A stretch of DNA of 59,017 nucleotides from Actinomadura physcomitrii (GTDB lineage Bacteria > Actinomycetota > Actinomycetes > Streptosporangiales > Streptosporangiaceae). The notes beneath the pieces were generated by a model. It was given only the letters and a program-made list of their open reading frames with translations. It ran no database searches and was not told the origin of the DNA. Both the position numbers and the translations under genes were made by a program. Location of the stretch: positions 22,259 through 81,275 of the forward strand of contig NZ_WBMS02000044.1 in assembly GCF_008923205.2 (NCBI RefSeq), read 5' to 3'. This document shows positions 33,001 to 37,679 of the stretch, piece by piece (position 1 is the stretch's first letter; every line of letters starts with the position of its first letter).

Positions 33001-33524
33001 TGCAGGAGATCTGGCGGCAGCACGAGGACCATGAGCGGCTGAGCCGGTACTTCGGCGGGGACCCGACGCCGGAGGCGTTCTGGCGGCGGGTCGCCGAGCT
33101 GGACCAGGCGCTGCACCAGCCGCTGCTGGAGCCGGTGGAGACGGTCCGGGGGCTGCACGACGTGTCGTTCCTGCTCGCCCCGGACGGCACGCCGCTCGGC
33201 AACCGCGATCCCCGGATGCTGATCGGTATGACACAGACGGAGCCGGGCTACATGTCGACCTCGCTCGGGGTGAACCCGGCGGTGGTTGACAACAACCCGT
33301 TCGAGTTCCGGATGCGGATGCGGCTGCCGGAGGGCGCGCACGGCCTCTGGATGGGCACCCGCAGCGCCTATCCGGACCAGCGGGAGCTGATCCTGCCCCG
33401 CGGCACCCGATATCGCATCACGAACGTCGTCCATACTGGATTCACCTGGTCGAAGACCAGGGACGGCGGCTGGGTCCAGCGGCCCACGTTCGACATCTGG
33501 GCGGACGCGTATCCGCCCCGCTGA
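23103..33524 (+). CDS. giant multidomain polymorphic toxin, CpnT-like T7SS effector
   Basis: This 3,473-residue protein starts at GTG 23103. Residues 1-100 are the WXG100-like domain of CpnT-type effectors (EVQWLSWIVGSDWPEGDE), followed by a hydrophobic helix pair (109-136) and a Gly-rich globular stretch to about 305. Then come low-complexity linkers and five recognisable enzyme domains: a zinc metallopeptidase (HEFGH 1283-1287), a DNA/RNA non-specific endonuclease (His1907), a RelA/SpoT-like domain (SGYR 2621-2624, Glu2639), a clan-CD-like cysteine peptidase (His2812, Cys2851) and a C-terminal ADP-ribosyltransferase (Arg3349, STS 3385-3387, Gln3426-x-Glu3428). Most effectors of this class carry one toxin domain; this one carries several in one frame. 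It would be exported by the ESX system at 40541-51822 with the WXG100 partner, and neutralised by the proteins encoded directly downstream. Function is inferred from motifs; the frame is open throughout. Confidence 0.9.
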   Translation: MGLEIPAEVQWLSWIVGSDWPEGDETAMRRCADAWRQAATSINDLVGDVTGSVNDVRGTLDAEAAEKFQKNVEQWITTDPRLLPSMADACNKLADVMDNGALDIEYAKYMFIALLIVTAIEIAMLIAAAFETFGASTAGIPAVEGAAQVTARTIFKELMEKLGEKFLGAVLKGAAFGALQGGGLDLIVQGVQIAQGNRKGVDWAKTGQATLDGAIGGAISGGIGFGAGKIPGVGDAAATPLGNMFKGMARDGVSEAVSGVAGTVATSAIHGDPLSWDAIAKGATSGAFGGAVGGGKSGLKEFDGGIPGGDPAPPSVDPTPSTTHAPSTGGGSGEGGSGGGGSDGGGSGGGGGSHATGGGGGSSGGGSGGGGGSHGGGGGGGSSDGGGSGGGGGNRISTLLGDTGGGGNHNVSLASAAPEGGGGGGGGSSSSGGGLGGSPGAFSGGSPSGSDGGAPGSSSSGGGPSGAVPMGGGTAPGGAPAAGGGVPGGASPSAGGGSGTAGSGGSGSGSGGSGSGSGGSGSGSAGGSSGAGGSSGAGGSSGGPAGARPGGGAAGGTPGSPGGGGPSTGSGSSGGGSGRGRDEAPSGGSTPSRAGGDGPGIPGDTHTSPGEEHTSPSGGTEPSTGEPTAPSPAEHATPPDGEHRPAADGEAPTRGDTTPPETEHTTPAPGGDPTPESGGEHTRTPGDEAPSGGRTAPSAGGEPTPTPGGEAPSGGRTEAPAGGPVPDGGTATPPASGSTTTPTGGSGRTTAEGGGTTPSGGASTPSGDHGTAPTGGGSGTTGGSTPSGGGSTATGGGSDPSPDGGAPTGGDPSVPEGGEVPPTSTAGTSDAQDGGHSTADLPDAMDAPDHGGSDASGGQPGFVAGVPMPMGAMGGMGGGSAARGGGASGGTGGSRVRTSTPSSGSGRPESTSRSPQESGRVPKPSRPGDGDGRAPGESGAQPPLETPAGPGMENAQPPREQAPPAGENGRPPADHTPSEAENAQPAPDTPSGDEGARPAPERPLTDDNTPRDPAEHPIRNLDDQGVVRPDGPPADAGRERTPSGDEGGEPAPERPVTDGDPGERPIQDVDDQGVVRGDAPDEGGPSQENDAPSPRTAEPSDGSGTPEEHPEQAGTPGEHEQPEASAPHDAQADDGTGDHDTGDTSGDDASGDHDGGDTAHDLGDAEREAREILSQFGDDAPAVDFTSHPIDPASAAEINRAIGRLAADYPGTMQRLNRIESIQMPPNEADTLAYARPGGPDQGIYINEDAFGDNAARSAEGADEEADGFTVPGGGSTEGVFTHEFGHQLGQRLLNDPVLRGELNQAISDALGVPYDATQPHDPAMKSRIENALSQYGATNPHELMAEAFTEHRLAENPRALARAVGDVMDRHFRGESPGGAPSAQNGSTPRNSAPHDGTPHDGTPGTDRGAPRREDGQMRPDDGRPRTNETEPGQGETPPRHDSGRLPSDDGRPHESGPGRGEEPARPDAGEHRPAAGETEPRPDEGRPRSNETEPRPDEGRPRTNDTEPGRGEAPPRHDSGELTPGERRPGGETEPHPGERARGEDGPRFRRSRPGEDGSDPTGGDGSTPPPDQPSGGAADEPSGPRMPHQQAEWDPPRDAPDRSIDLNPGQRVVDAGPLQPNSRYTVHEVGPDGRRTPRSIAYTNGDREVTHITNYTSDEPGAHVVPPNDNVDVTRPEPGVTHRIDLGFANPHIFTGEENAHGQGSAPSAVRFDPPADATPIEWPVRYDPNASGPFTNQPDLPRNARIEVRGPDGKLHGVFWTDGERNVTHVRTWYGDKTRGFNPELGDTPANAAAHHVPKPNTHYLIEPHDRFEVSNPSRLDPPDAARHGDYTDNGVEPGTFAYHTDEHGQADTASGRPEYGAGHKQRNEPVQTDVGHIGGGSPPSASTNHPGEYPGGSFDGGHIFPHQGRGPGERINYFPQESRTNRGNRGADFEPSESWARSFEAHLRAQDRAGHTIDRIDFFPEPNGGRITPEVIHVRWTETVPSPVPGGEPTVYTHYRSYHNLPPNLRGGGAPGGSTPPAGGGSQPPAHPAGSDAPQPRMRGPRPEPGDQRVAGPEPSPSPEPSSGQPRTAEPSSTEPRTGEPSSAEPRTTEPSSAEPRTAEPRGTEPRTGEPSGTEPRTAEPSGAEPRPHDGEPRAAEPSGGEPGGAAARAGEPSGREPGAGETPEPGREGARGTQERPGSEAAVTPEASRPDARTHYGWYESESPSTAPRPEAGSGDPGRPSTVGSPGPHRTEGTAGSAGRSPETARPGEAPRGESTVPPGGERVRPAESTPGTDAAPRTADARPETENAPSPSEAGRGDGPVRLEGEAPRAESGPQPRSRAAEPEGERPRTADPELMRRIQENEQLRQVVDQARDTVVNDRGDRLGDLLDDDLRNRLPDHPELARIIEGNGPPPLTRAEQALHDSLLARPRTLHSLLSHPEAVHILEDSVREVNERGADAVLADGPARPVPTPLEDWQTRISDRVIGEIGTSKSPAQPGFDREALAAEQARAGEGRPLPKDSPLVNDYLDELYRAAEEQRGTLHGILRDLANEPEDAKMRPGPKDRVRALDKIISENDGDASKLNDLLGGKVQFDNVADLYRALDRVQDVTRRHGVDVVSIKDRLRSPQPSGYRDIRMTVRMPNGHIGELRLHLRSFDAVADHEHSLYEVSRDLPNVADEQAARGVREPGLTNEEQAVVEAVNRRLNEQFKDALDQALPPHLRTTAEEGPPEPQQREAEPQHAPSEAEGAHEGEQTHEGEHEAAHRGETEIPADLPPHLHEVFRGSDETPAGRSFHDPSDPAMRDLARRVPADPHRFVVDGHGDAEGLRLPGGRRLGVDDLADLIRNDPNWNGREVLLLSCHTGDGEFAARLAERLGVPVVAPHGLAWSDGDGNVYASSGHTDAGGQVRPGLPPDGSWTAHHPDGSTAPAGEGGYAPGHRGGDDGHPRGDAEARGLRDWFRRRRDPEPPAGGNGWNGGPPHTGHTGHADPRRPAPGYGAPHTPYNPAAHSGATPTAHPGVHAGANPGVHPGATPAAHPGATPAAHPGVHAGANPGVHPGVRAGADPAAHPGAAPGGAPGVRPGANPGAGPGGRPGAHPGTGPGGRPPAGSGVPPNTRPAAHPGTAPGARPGTTPAAHPGTHPGTHPGTHPGAHPGTHPGSHDPAAGHPAAHRPDEHAPAHPGGPHHPEIGHVDSDTVRRFDSDHDGELYGETRLAHVFQQLPPHLQQAVHWYTVQSMPNPHLRPGADVGRYLNQMRLEENYAQHLMYLNGGRMPVDSSALNAMWRRPDLTDYQRQIVQYVLSHESPELRLQEIWRQHEDHERLSRYFGGDPTPEAFWRRVAELDQALHQPLLEPVETVRGLHDVSFLLAPDGTPLGNRDPRMLIGMTQTEPGYMSTSLGVNPAVVDNNPFEFRMRMRLPEGAHGLWMGTRSAYPDQRELILPRGTRYRITNVVHTGFTWSKTRDGGWVQRPTFDIWADAYPPR
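24070..25770 (+). repeat. Gly/Ser and Pro/Thr/Gly low-complexity linker of the effector
   Basis: More than 550 residues consist of GGGGS-like runs followed by GEAPSGGRTAPSAGGEPTP-type units. At DNA level these are near-identical GGCGGC/TCCGGC arrays. They act as a long flexible tether and are prone to slippage in replication and in assembly. The stretch ends with GVPMPMGAMGGMGGG, a motif typical of the linker-toxin border in these effectors. Confidence 0.75.
26590..27230 (+). other. effector domain: zinc metallopeptidase
   Basis: Residues about 1163-1376. THEFGHQLGQRL carries the HExxH motif (1283-1287) and NPHELMAEAFTEHRL (from 1340) supplies the distal glutamate, as in gluzincin toxin peptidases of the anthrax lethal factor-like type. 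It might cleave host or competitor proteins, or process the effector. Substrate unknown. Confidence 0.7.
27370..27760 (+). repeat. acidic-basic repeat linker (GRPRTNETEP units)
   Basis: Units such as DEGRPRTNETEPG and PPRHDSG recur with small changes over about 130 residues between the metallopeptidase and the endonuclease. The DNA repeat is imperfect with a codon-level periodicity. It looks like a disordered spacer grown by duplication. Confidence 0.65.
27920..29150 (+). other. effector domain: DNA/RNA non-specific endonuclease
   Basis: Residues about 1606-2015. The catalytic block is GGHIFPHQGRGPGERINYFP followed by QESRTNRGNRG, with His1907 at the position of the catalytic histidine of Endonuclea_NS_2-type toxins (D-x-GH...GxGxxxNxxPQ...NRG). 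Two copies of a small beta unit precede it (NSRYTVHEVGPDGRRTPRS and NARIEVRGPDGKLHGVFWTD), the strand-rich lead-in usual for this family but here doubled. Confidence 0.75.
29335..29515 (+). repeat. 10-residue repeats (EPSSAEPRT) before the RelA/SpoT domain
   Basis: Six units of the form GEPSS(T/A)EPRT or EPSG(T/A)EPRT follow one another, a DNA period of 30 bases with few differences. This is a recent-looking expansion inside the coding frame and a plausible recombination site for swapping toxin modules. Confidence 0.75.
30130..31240 (+). other. effector domain: RelA/SpoT-like nucleotidyltransferase
   Basis: Residues about 2343-2713. A helical lead-in (DPELMRRIQENEQLRQVVDQ) is followed by KDRVRALDKII (Lys2554), KLNDLLGGKVQFDNVADLYR, and QPSGYRDIRMTVRMPNGHIG followed by ELRLH, which is the GYR/ExQ-type core of the RelA/SpoT synthetase fold (Tyr2623, Glu2639). 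Secreted RSH-like toxins modify nucleotides or tRNA. Which reaction applies here cannot be read off. Confidence 0.7.
31390..31880 (+). other. effector domain: clan-CD-like cysteine peptidase
   Basis: Residues about 2763-2926. FVVDGHGDAEGLRLPGG (His2812) and EVLLLSCHTGDGEFA (Cys2851) give the His-Gly and Ser-Cys pair of the caspase/gingipain/C80 fold. In MARTX and TcdA toxins such a domain self-cleaves to free neighbouring modules. Its place directly before the C-terminal toxin suggests the same role here. Confidence 0.65.
32095..32580 (+). repeat. HPGxxPG repeat linker
   Basis: About 150 residues of HPGA, HPGT, HPGV and NPGVHPG units (DNA words CACCCGGGC and CATCCGGGC) join the peptidase to the C-terminal toxin. 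The region is disordered by composition and rich in His, Pro and Gly. Confidence 0.75.
32640..33524 (+). other. effector domain: C-terminal ADP-ribosyltransferase
   Basis: Residues about 3180-3473. The R-S-E class signature is complete: VETVRGLHDV (Arg3349), PGYMSTSLG (Ser-Thr-Ser 3385-3387) and DQRELILPRGTRYRI (Gln3426-Arg-Glu3428), the QxE variant usual for arginine- or asparagine-modifying exotoxins. A helical N-terminal lobe precedes it (LPPHLQQAVHWYT). It would transfer ADP-ribose from NAD to a target protein or nucleic acid. Confidence 0.82.
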
Positions 33525-33587
33525 CGTCCGCCGCAGGGGACGCGGCGCACAACGGGACGCCATGCAGATTCGGAAGGGACAGATGCC

Positions 33588-34502
33588 ATGAGCACCCCGC
33601 CTCACCCGGGCGGTAACAGCGGGTATCCGGGCATGCCCTGGCCTCCCGACCCTTCGCAGCCGCTGCCGTCCCCGGGCGGCGCCCACGACCCGCTCGACCT
33701 GCCGCCCGCGCCGGCGCTGCCGGGCGCGCCGGTCCCGCCGCGGGAGAGCTACGAGCGCTTCACCCGGCAGCGGGTGCTGTACCTGCCGGTCATGGCGGGC
33801 GGTGACCTCCTCGGCTACCTGTGGGCCGCCGAGAGCAACACCAAGGCGTGCGGGTTCATCCGCAACCTGGCGTTCTTCGAGCGCAGCCTGGACGCGTCGG
33901 TGCTGTGGAACCGGCGGCTGGACCAGTCCTACGACGAGGGCCTGCCCGCGCAGGACGCGGTCCGCCGGTGGCGCGGCGTCCCCGAGGACCCGCAGGGCGG
34001 CGCGATCCCGGCGGACGCGCAGGAGCAGTGGGCGCCGGGGGTGAACGAGCTCGGCGCGTCCCTGAACCCGGACGCTCCGCGCTCGCCCGGCCCGCTCATC
34101 CAGGACGGCCTGTTCCCGGACGGGACGCCCGCGGACCGGTCGAAGGGCTGGGGGCCGCTGATCAGCGCCCCGATGCCGGCGTATCCGGAGGAGACGGCCG
34201 GGCCGGTCGTGCACCTGCCGGTGGTGCTGGGCGGGAACCTCGTCGGGTACGTGTGGGCGGCGGTGTCCGGCGACGCGGCCGGCTACCTGCGGCGCGTCCC
34301 GGCCGGCCGGGCCGGGGAGATCGCGACCGGGCTGTGGAAGGCCCGGCTGTCGGACGCGTTCGAGGCGGGCGTGCACGCCGTGCAGGCGATCCGGGCGTTC
34401 CGGGGGCTGCCGGAGGACCACCTGTCCGGCACCGTCCCGGCGGACGCGGCCGAGCAGCAGGCCGCGGCCCTGGCCGACCTGCGGCGGCTGGCCGAGCAGT
34501 AG
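33588..34502 (+). CDS. duplicated-domain protein, immunity candidate for the ADP-ribosyltransferase
   Basis: This 304-residue protein starts at ATG 33588 after GGAAGGGA, 63 bases behind the giant effector. A Pro-rich head (1-45) precedes two copies of one domain: residues about 58-146 (VLYLPVMAGGDLLGYLWAAE...GVPEDPQGGAIPADAQEQ) and about 205-300 (VVHLPVVLGGNLVGYVWAAV...GLPEDHLSGTVPADAAEQQ). There is no signal peptide, membrane helix or enzyme motif. Immunity genes usually lie directly after the toxin and match its last domain, so I propose it protects against the C-terminal ADP-ribosyltransferase. The family is not known to me. Confidence 0.7.
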   Translation: MSTPPHPGGNSGYPGMPWPPDPSQPLPSPGGAHDPLDLPPAPALPGAPVPPRESYERFTRQRVLYLPVMAGGDLLGYLWAAESNTKACGFIRNLAFFERSLDASVLWNRRLDQSYDEGLPAQDAVRRWRGVPEDPQGGAIPADAQEQWAPGVNELGASLNPDAPRSPGPLIQDGLFPDGTPADRSKGWGPLISAPMPAYPEETAGPVVHLPVVLGGNLVGYVWAAVSGDAAGYLRRVPAGRAGEIATGLWKARLSDAFEAGVHAVQAIRAFRGLPEDHLSGTVPADAAEQQAAALADLRRLAEQ

Positions 34503-34582
34503 CCTCCGGCGCCGACCTGCGGCGACGCCGCCCTTATCCTCGGACCGTATCCCCCTGTTCGTCGTAACGGAGATCGACTGCA

Positions 34583-35383
34583 ATGAGCCCGGCGAGGAAG
34601 ACACATCCGCGCTACTTCACCTACAACGAGCGGCCGGTCGTCTTCGTGGAGCCGCCGGGCGGCGGGCTCGACTGCGTCGCCTGCACGCCCCGCAGGGGCG
34701 ACTTCGTGCGGGAGATGCGCTACTTCAGCGAGATCAACTTCAACCGGGACGCCGACATCGAGGAGATGCCGTTCGAGGACTTCGTCCCGGCGGTGGAGAT
34801 GTTCCGGGCGCGCAACGGGCTCGGCGAGGGCGCGGTGAAGGCCCTGTACGAGACCATGGACGGGCTGGAGAAGACCGCCGAGCAGGAGCGGCGCCCGCTG
34901 AGCGCCGAGGAGCGGGCGCTGATTCGGTCGATCAGCAAGCGGACCCACCCGCTGTTCGAGGAGTACCTGAGCGGGCGCGGCCTGGCCGGGACGCCGCCGC
35001 CGGTGCCCGCCGCGCTGCGGATCGCGCGGGTCTTCGACGAGGTCGGCGCCGACGGCACCCCCCGCTACGACCGGCCGCCCGTCCCCGAGCACGAGGTCGA
35101 GGCGCTGCTGCGCTACCTGCGGGAGGCGCCGATCGTGCTCGCCGCGCGCGGCTACGACAACGACCTGCTCGATCCGGCGCACCCCGACGATGTACCGCTG
35201 ACGTACCACACCGACGGCACGTGGATCTGGCCCGGCGCCGTCCACTACTACCTGCGGGTGCACGGCGTCCCGCCGGAGCCGCGCCTGGTCGGGTACGCCT
35301 CCGCGGAGAACTTCCGGGTACCGGAGGTGGACGAGCAGACCCGCGCCGAGGCCGTCGCGACGATCAACCGGCCGGCCGGATGA
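34583..35383 (+). CDS. TDGTWIWPG-domain protein, immunity candidate
   Basis: This 266-residue cytoplasmic protein starts at ATG 34583 behind AACGGAGATC. An N-terminal half of unclear fold (residues 1-140) is followed by a segment ending LTYHTDGTWIWPGAVHYYL near residue 215. TDGTWIW(P/S)GAVxYYLxxHGxPPEP is a motif I recall from proteins encoded beside, or fused to, TNT- and nuclease-type toxins in actinomycetes. The stop overlaps the next start in an ATGA. An immunity role is likely but unproven; the cognate toxin domain cannot be chosen. Confidence 0.65.
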   Translation: MSPARKTHPRYFTYNERPVVFVEPPGGGLDCVACTPRRGDFVREMRYFSEINFNRDADIEEMPFEDFVPAVEMFRARNGLGEGAVKALYETMDGLEKTAEQERRPLSAEERALIRSISKRTHPLFEEYLSGRGLAGTPPPVPAALRIARVFDEVGADGTPRYDRPPVPEHEVEALLRYLREAPIVLAARGYDNDLLDPAHPDDVPLTYHTDGTWIWPGAVHYYLRVHGVPPEPRLVGYASAENFRVPEVDEQTRAEAVATINRPAG

Positions 35384-36282
35384 CCGGCGCCCCGCAGGAC
35401 GAGCACGAGCTGACGGCCGCGCTGGCGCCCGAGAGCCCGATCCTGTTCCACCGGGCCCGCCGCCTGCTCGCCGACTGGACCCGCGACGCCGCCGCCCGCT
35501 TCCGGGTCGGGCGCCTGGAGGCGGGCTGCTGGTCGGTGCTGCGCGCCGGGGACGGCTGGCGATCCGTCCGGACGGACGGCGACGACCGTTCCGCCATCGG
35601 CGAGGACCACGAGACGGCCCGCGCCGCCGTCGCGCACGCGGTCGGCGGCCTGCTCACCGAGGCCGGCACCGGACTCAACCCGAAGGTCTTCCAGATGGCG
35701 GGGATCATCCGCCCCGCGCCGGACGACCTCACCGACCGGGGCCCGTGGTATTTCACCGAGGCCGGCGAGCGGCTGCGGGACGCGTCCGAGGACGCGCCCC
35801 GTCCCGGCCCCGAGGTGCCGTGCGTCCCGCTGGAGCGCCTGATCGGCCGCGAACCCGGCTACTTCGCGCTCCGCCGCGAGCCCGCGCCCGAGCGCGGCGG
35901 GTTCGTGACCGTCCACCGGGTGTTCGAGCTGGCCGTTCGCGACCAGCTGCCGGACGGCCCCGGCGACCCCGCCGAGACGCTTGCGGAGGGCACCGTCCTC
36001 GACGGCTACGGCGGAACCGACCAGGTGTTCCTGTACGAGCCCGGCACGCCGTTCCACAAGCGCGGCCTGCAGGGCATGCCCGAGATGTACGAGCACCGCT
36101 TCTACGAGGTCCGGCGGCCGCTGCGCGTCCACCCGGCCTTCCCGCTCGAGTACACGATCGTCCCGCGCGGGCGGTCGACGGGCGCGGGCCGCGGCTTCTA
36201 CCTCGTCGACTCCATAGCCGACCTCCTGCGGGACGGCCGCCTGGCCGAGACCACGGGACCGCGCGGGGAGGCCGCACGATGA
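35380..36282 (+). CDS. TNT-like domain protein without secretion domain
   Basis: This 300-residue protein starts at ATG 35380, which overlaps the previous stop. The last 100 residues follow the tuberculosis necrotizing toxin (TNT, NAD glycohydrolase) pattern: LAEGTVLDGYGG, FLYEPGTPFHKRGL, HRFYEVRRPLRV, GFYLVDSIADLLRDGRLAET. By alignment from memory, the TNT histidine of the YHVY motif is Arg here and the glutamine of GTQY is Phe, so activity is doubtful. The N-terminal half (GCWSVLRAGDGWRSV, then AVGGLLTEAGTGLNPKVFQM) is shared with the next gene. With no WXG or signal sequence it is not an ordinary exported toxin. It may be an inactive mimic that takes part in immunity, or a displaced toxin cassette. 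Confidence 0.65.
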   Translation: MTGAPQDEHELTAALAPESPILFHRARRLLADWTRDAAARFRVGRLEAGCWSVLRAGDGWRSVRTDGDDRSAIGEDHETARAAVAHAVGGLLTEAGTGLNPKVFQMAGIIRPAPDDLTDRGPWYFTEAGERLRDASEDAPRPGPEVPCVPLERLIGREPGYFALRREPAPERGGFVTVHRVFELAVRDQLPDGPGDPAETLAEGTVLDGYGGTDQVFLYEPGTPFHKRGLQGMPEMYEHRFYEVRRPLRVHPAFPLEYTIVPRGRSTGAGRGFYLVDSIADLLRDGRLAETTGPRGEAAR

Positions 36283-37679
36283 CCCCGGAAGAGGAGAAGG
36301 CGCACCTGCAGGGCCTGATCGACGAGGTCGTGCGGCTGCTCGGCGGCGGCTGGCGCGACGCGCGCCTCACCTATCGCGCCGTCGGCGGGCACGAGGTCGT
36401 CCAGCTCACCGGCCACGAGGACGGCTCCGCGCCCGGCGCCGTCGCCCGCGCGGCGCGGCTCGTCCCGGGCAGCGCGATCCCCGCGCTGCTGCGCCGCCAC
36501 CGGGAGATGACCTACCACCCCGATTACGGCGCCTGGCTGTCCCTCGCCTACTCCCTCTGGAACCGCCCGGACGGCCTGGAATGGGGCGTCGAGGCCGACC
36601 AGCCCGACGAGTTCGCCTGGGCGGACGAGATCGCCCCGGCCGACGCCGCCGCCGAACTCGCCCGGTTCCCCCGTCCCGACGCGTACGTCCCCGGCTGGCT
36701 GGGCCGCCTGAGCGCCCTGCACGCCGCCGGCGAGGCGTTCTCCCCGGACACCCTCCGCACCGCCCCGCAGGACGATCTGGCCGCACAACTCCCAGCCCTG
36801 TTCGGACGCGCCCGCGAGAGGCTCGCCGCCTACGTCCCGGGCGTCGACCGCCTCCGCGTCGGGACCGTCGCCGACGGCTGCTGGACGATCGCCCGCACCG
36901 ACGGCGCCTGGCTCGCCATCGGCCCCGACGCGTCCGTCCGGCCCTTCGACGACCCCCGCGCCGCCACCGTCCACGCCATGGCCGGCGTGATGGCCGACGC
37001 GGGCCTGGAGATCAACAGCCAGGTGCTGCAGACCGCCGGGATCATCACCAGGCAGCGCTCCGCCCGCAAGAAGCAGGACGCCTGGAACCTTGCCGCCGAC
37101 CCCGATGACTCACCGGTCACCCGCACCTACGCCTCACCGCGCCCCACCTCCCCGGGCCCGTTCATCGCGCTCGAGGGCATGGCCAACCGGCCCGGCGGAT
37201 ACTTCGTCTGCTTCCCCGGCCCGGCCCCCGAGCACGGCCCGTACGTGTCCGTCCACGAGGTCTGCCGCCGGCTCGCCGCGATCGGGCTGCCCGTCCCGGC
37301 GCCCGAACCGCCCCCCGAGCCCGAACCGGCCCCCGAGCCGCTCGGCGAGACCCTCCCGGCGGGCAAGGAGGTCGACACCTACCACGACCCCGCCGACCGG
37401 TTCGTCTTCGAGATCGGCACGCCCTGGCTGCGCCGCGGCCACAACACCCTGCGCGGCCTCACCTACCGGGTGTACCGCGTCCAGAAGCCGCTCCGCGCCC
37501 GCCCCGTCCTGTTCGAGGCCGGCCCGATCGGCTCGGACGCGCCCCCGGAGGAGACCGGCATGGGCTATACCCTGGTCGACCCGATCGCCGACCTCGTCGC
37601 GTCCGGCCACCTCGTCGAGATCACCGGGCCCGGCGGCGAGCCCGGCCCCACCGTCCACCGGCCAGAGGAGCAGCCATGA
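36279..37679 (+). CDS. YezG-like immunity domain fused to a TNT-like domain
   Basis: This 466-residue protein starts at ATG 36279 (ATGA overlap). Residues 1-145 resemble YezG-type immunity proteins (LLGGGWRDARLTYRAVGGHE, YGAWLSLAYSLWNRPDGLEW, ELARFPRPDAYVPGWL). Residues about 160-240 repeat the N-terminal unit of the previous gene (GCWTIARTDGAWLAIG, VLQTAGIITR). After a Pro/Glu linker, residues about 355-455 are TNT-like (LPAGKEVDTYHDPADRF, IGTPWLRRGHNTL, YRVYRVQKPLRARP, GMGYTLVDPIADLV). The TNT His and Gln positions read Arg and Gly, suggesting a dead enzyme fold. A toxin-type and an immunity-type domain in one unexported chain is unusual. Confidence 0.65.
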   Translation: MTPEEEKAHLQGLIDEVVRLLGGGWRDARLTYRAVGGHEVVQLTGHEDGSAPGAVARAARLVPGSAIPALLRRHREMTYHPDYGAWLSLAYSLWNRPDGLEWGVEADQPDEFAWADEIAPADAAAELARFPRPDAYVPGWLGRLSALHAAGEAFSPDTLRTAPQDDLAAQLPALFGRARERLAAYVPGVDRLRVGTVADGCWTIARTDGAWLAIGPDASVRPFDDPRAATVHAMAGVMADAGLEINSQVLQTAGIITRQRSARKKQDAWNLAADPDDSPVTRTYASPRPTSPGPFIALEGMANRPGGYFVCFPGPAPEHGPYVSVHEVCRRLAAIGLPVPAPEPPPEPEPAPEPLGETLPAGKEVDTYHDPADRFVFEIGTPWLRRGHNTLRGLTYRVYRVQKPLRARPVLFEAGPIGSDAPPEETGMGYTLVDPIADLVASGHLVEITGPGGEPGPTVHRPEEQP

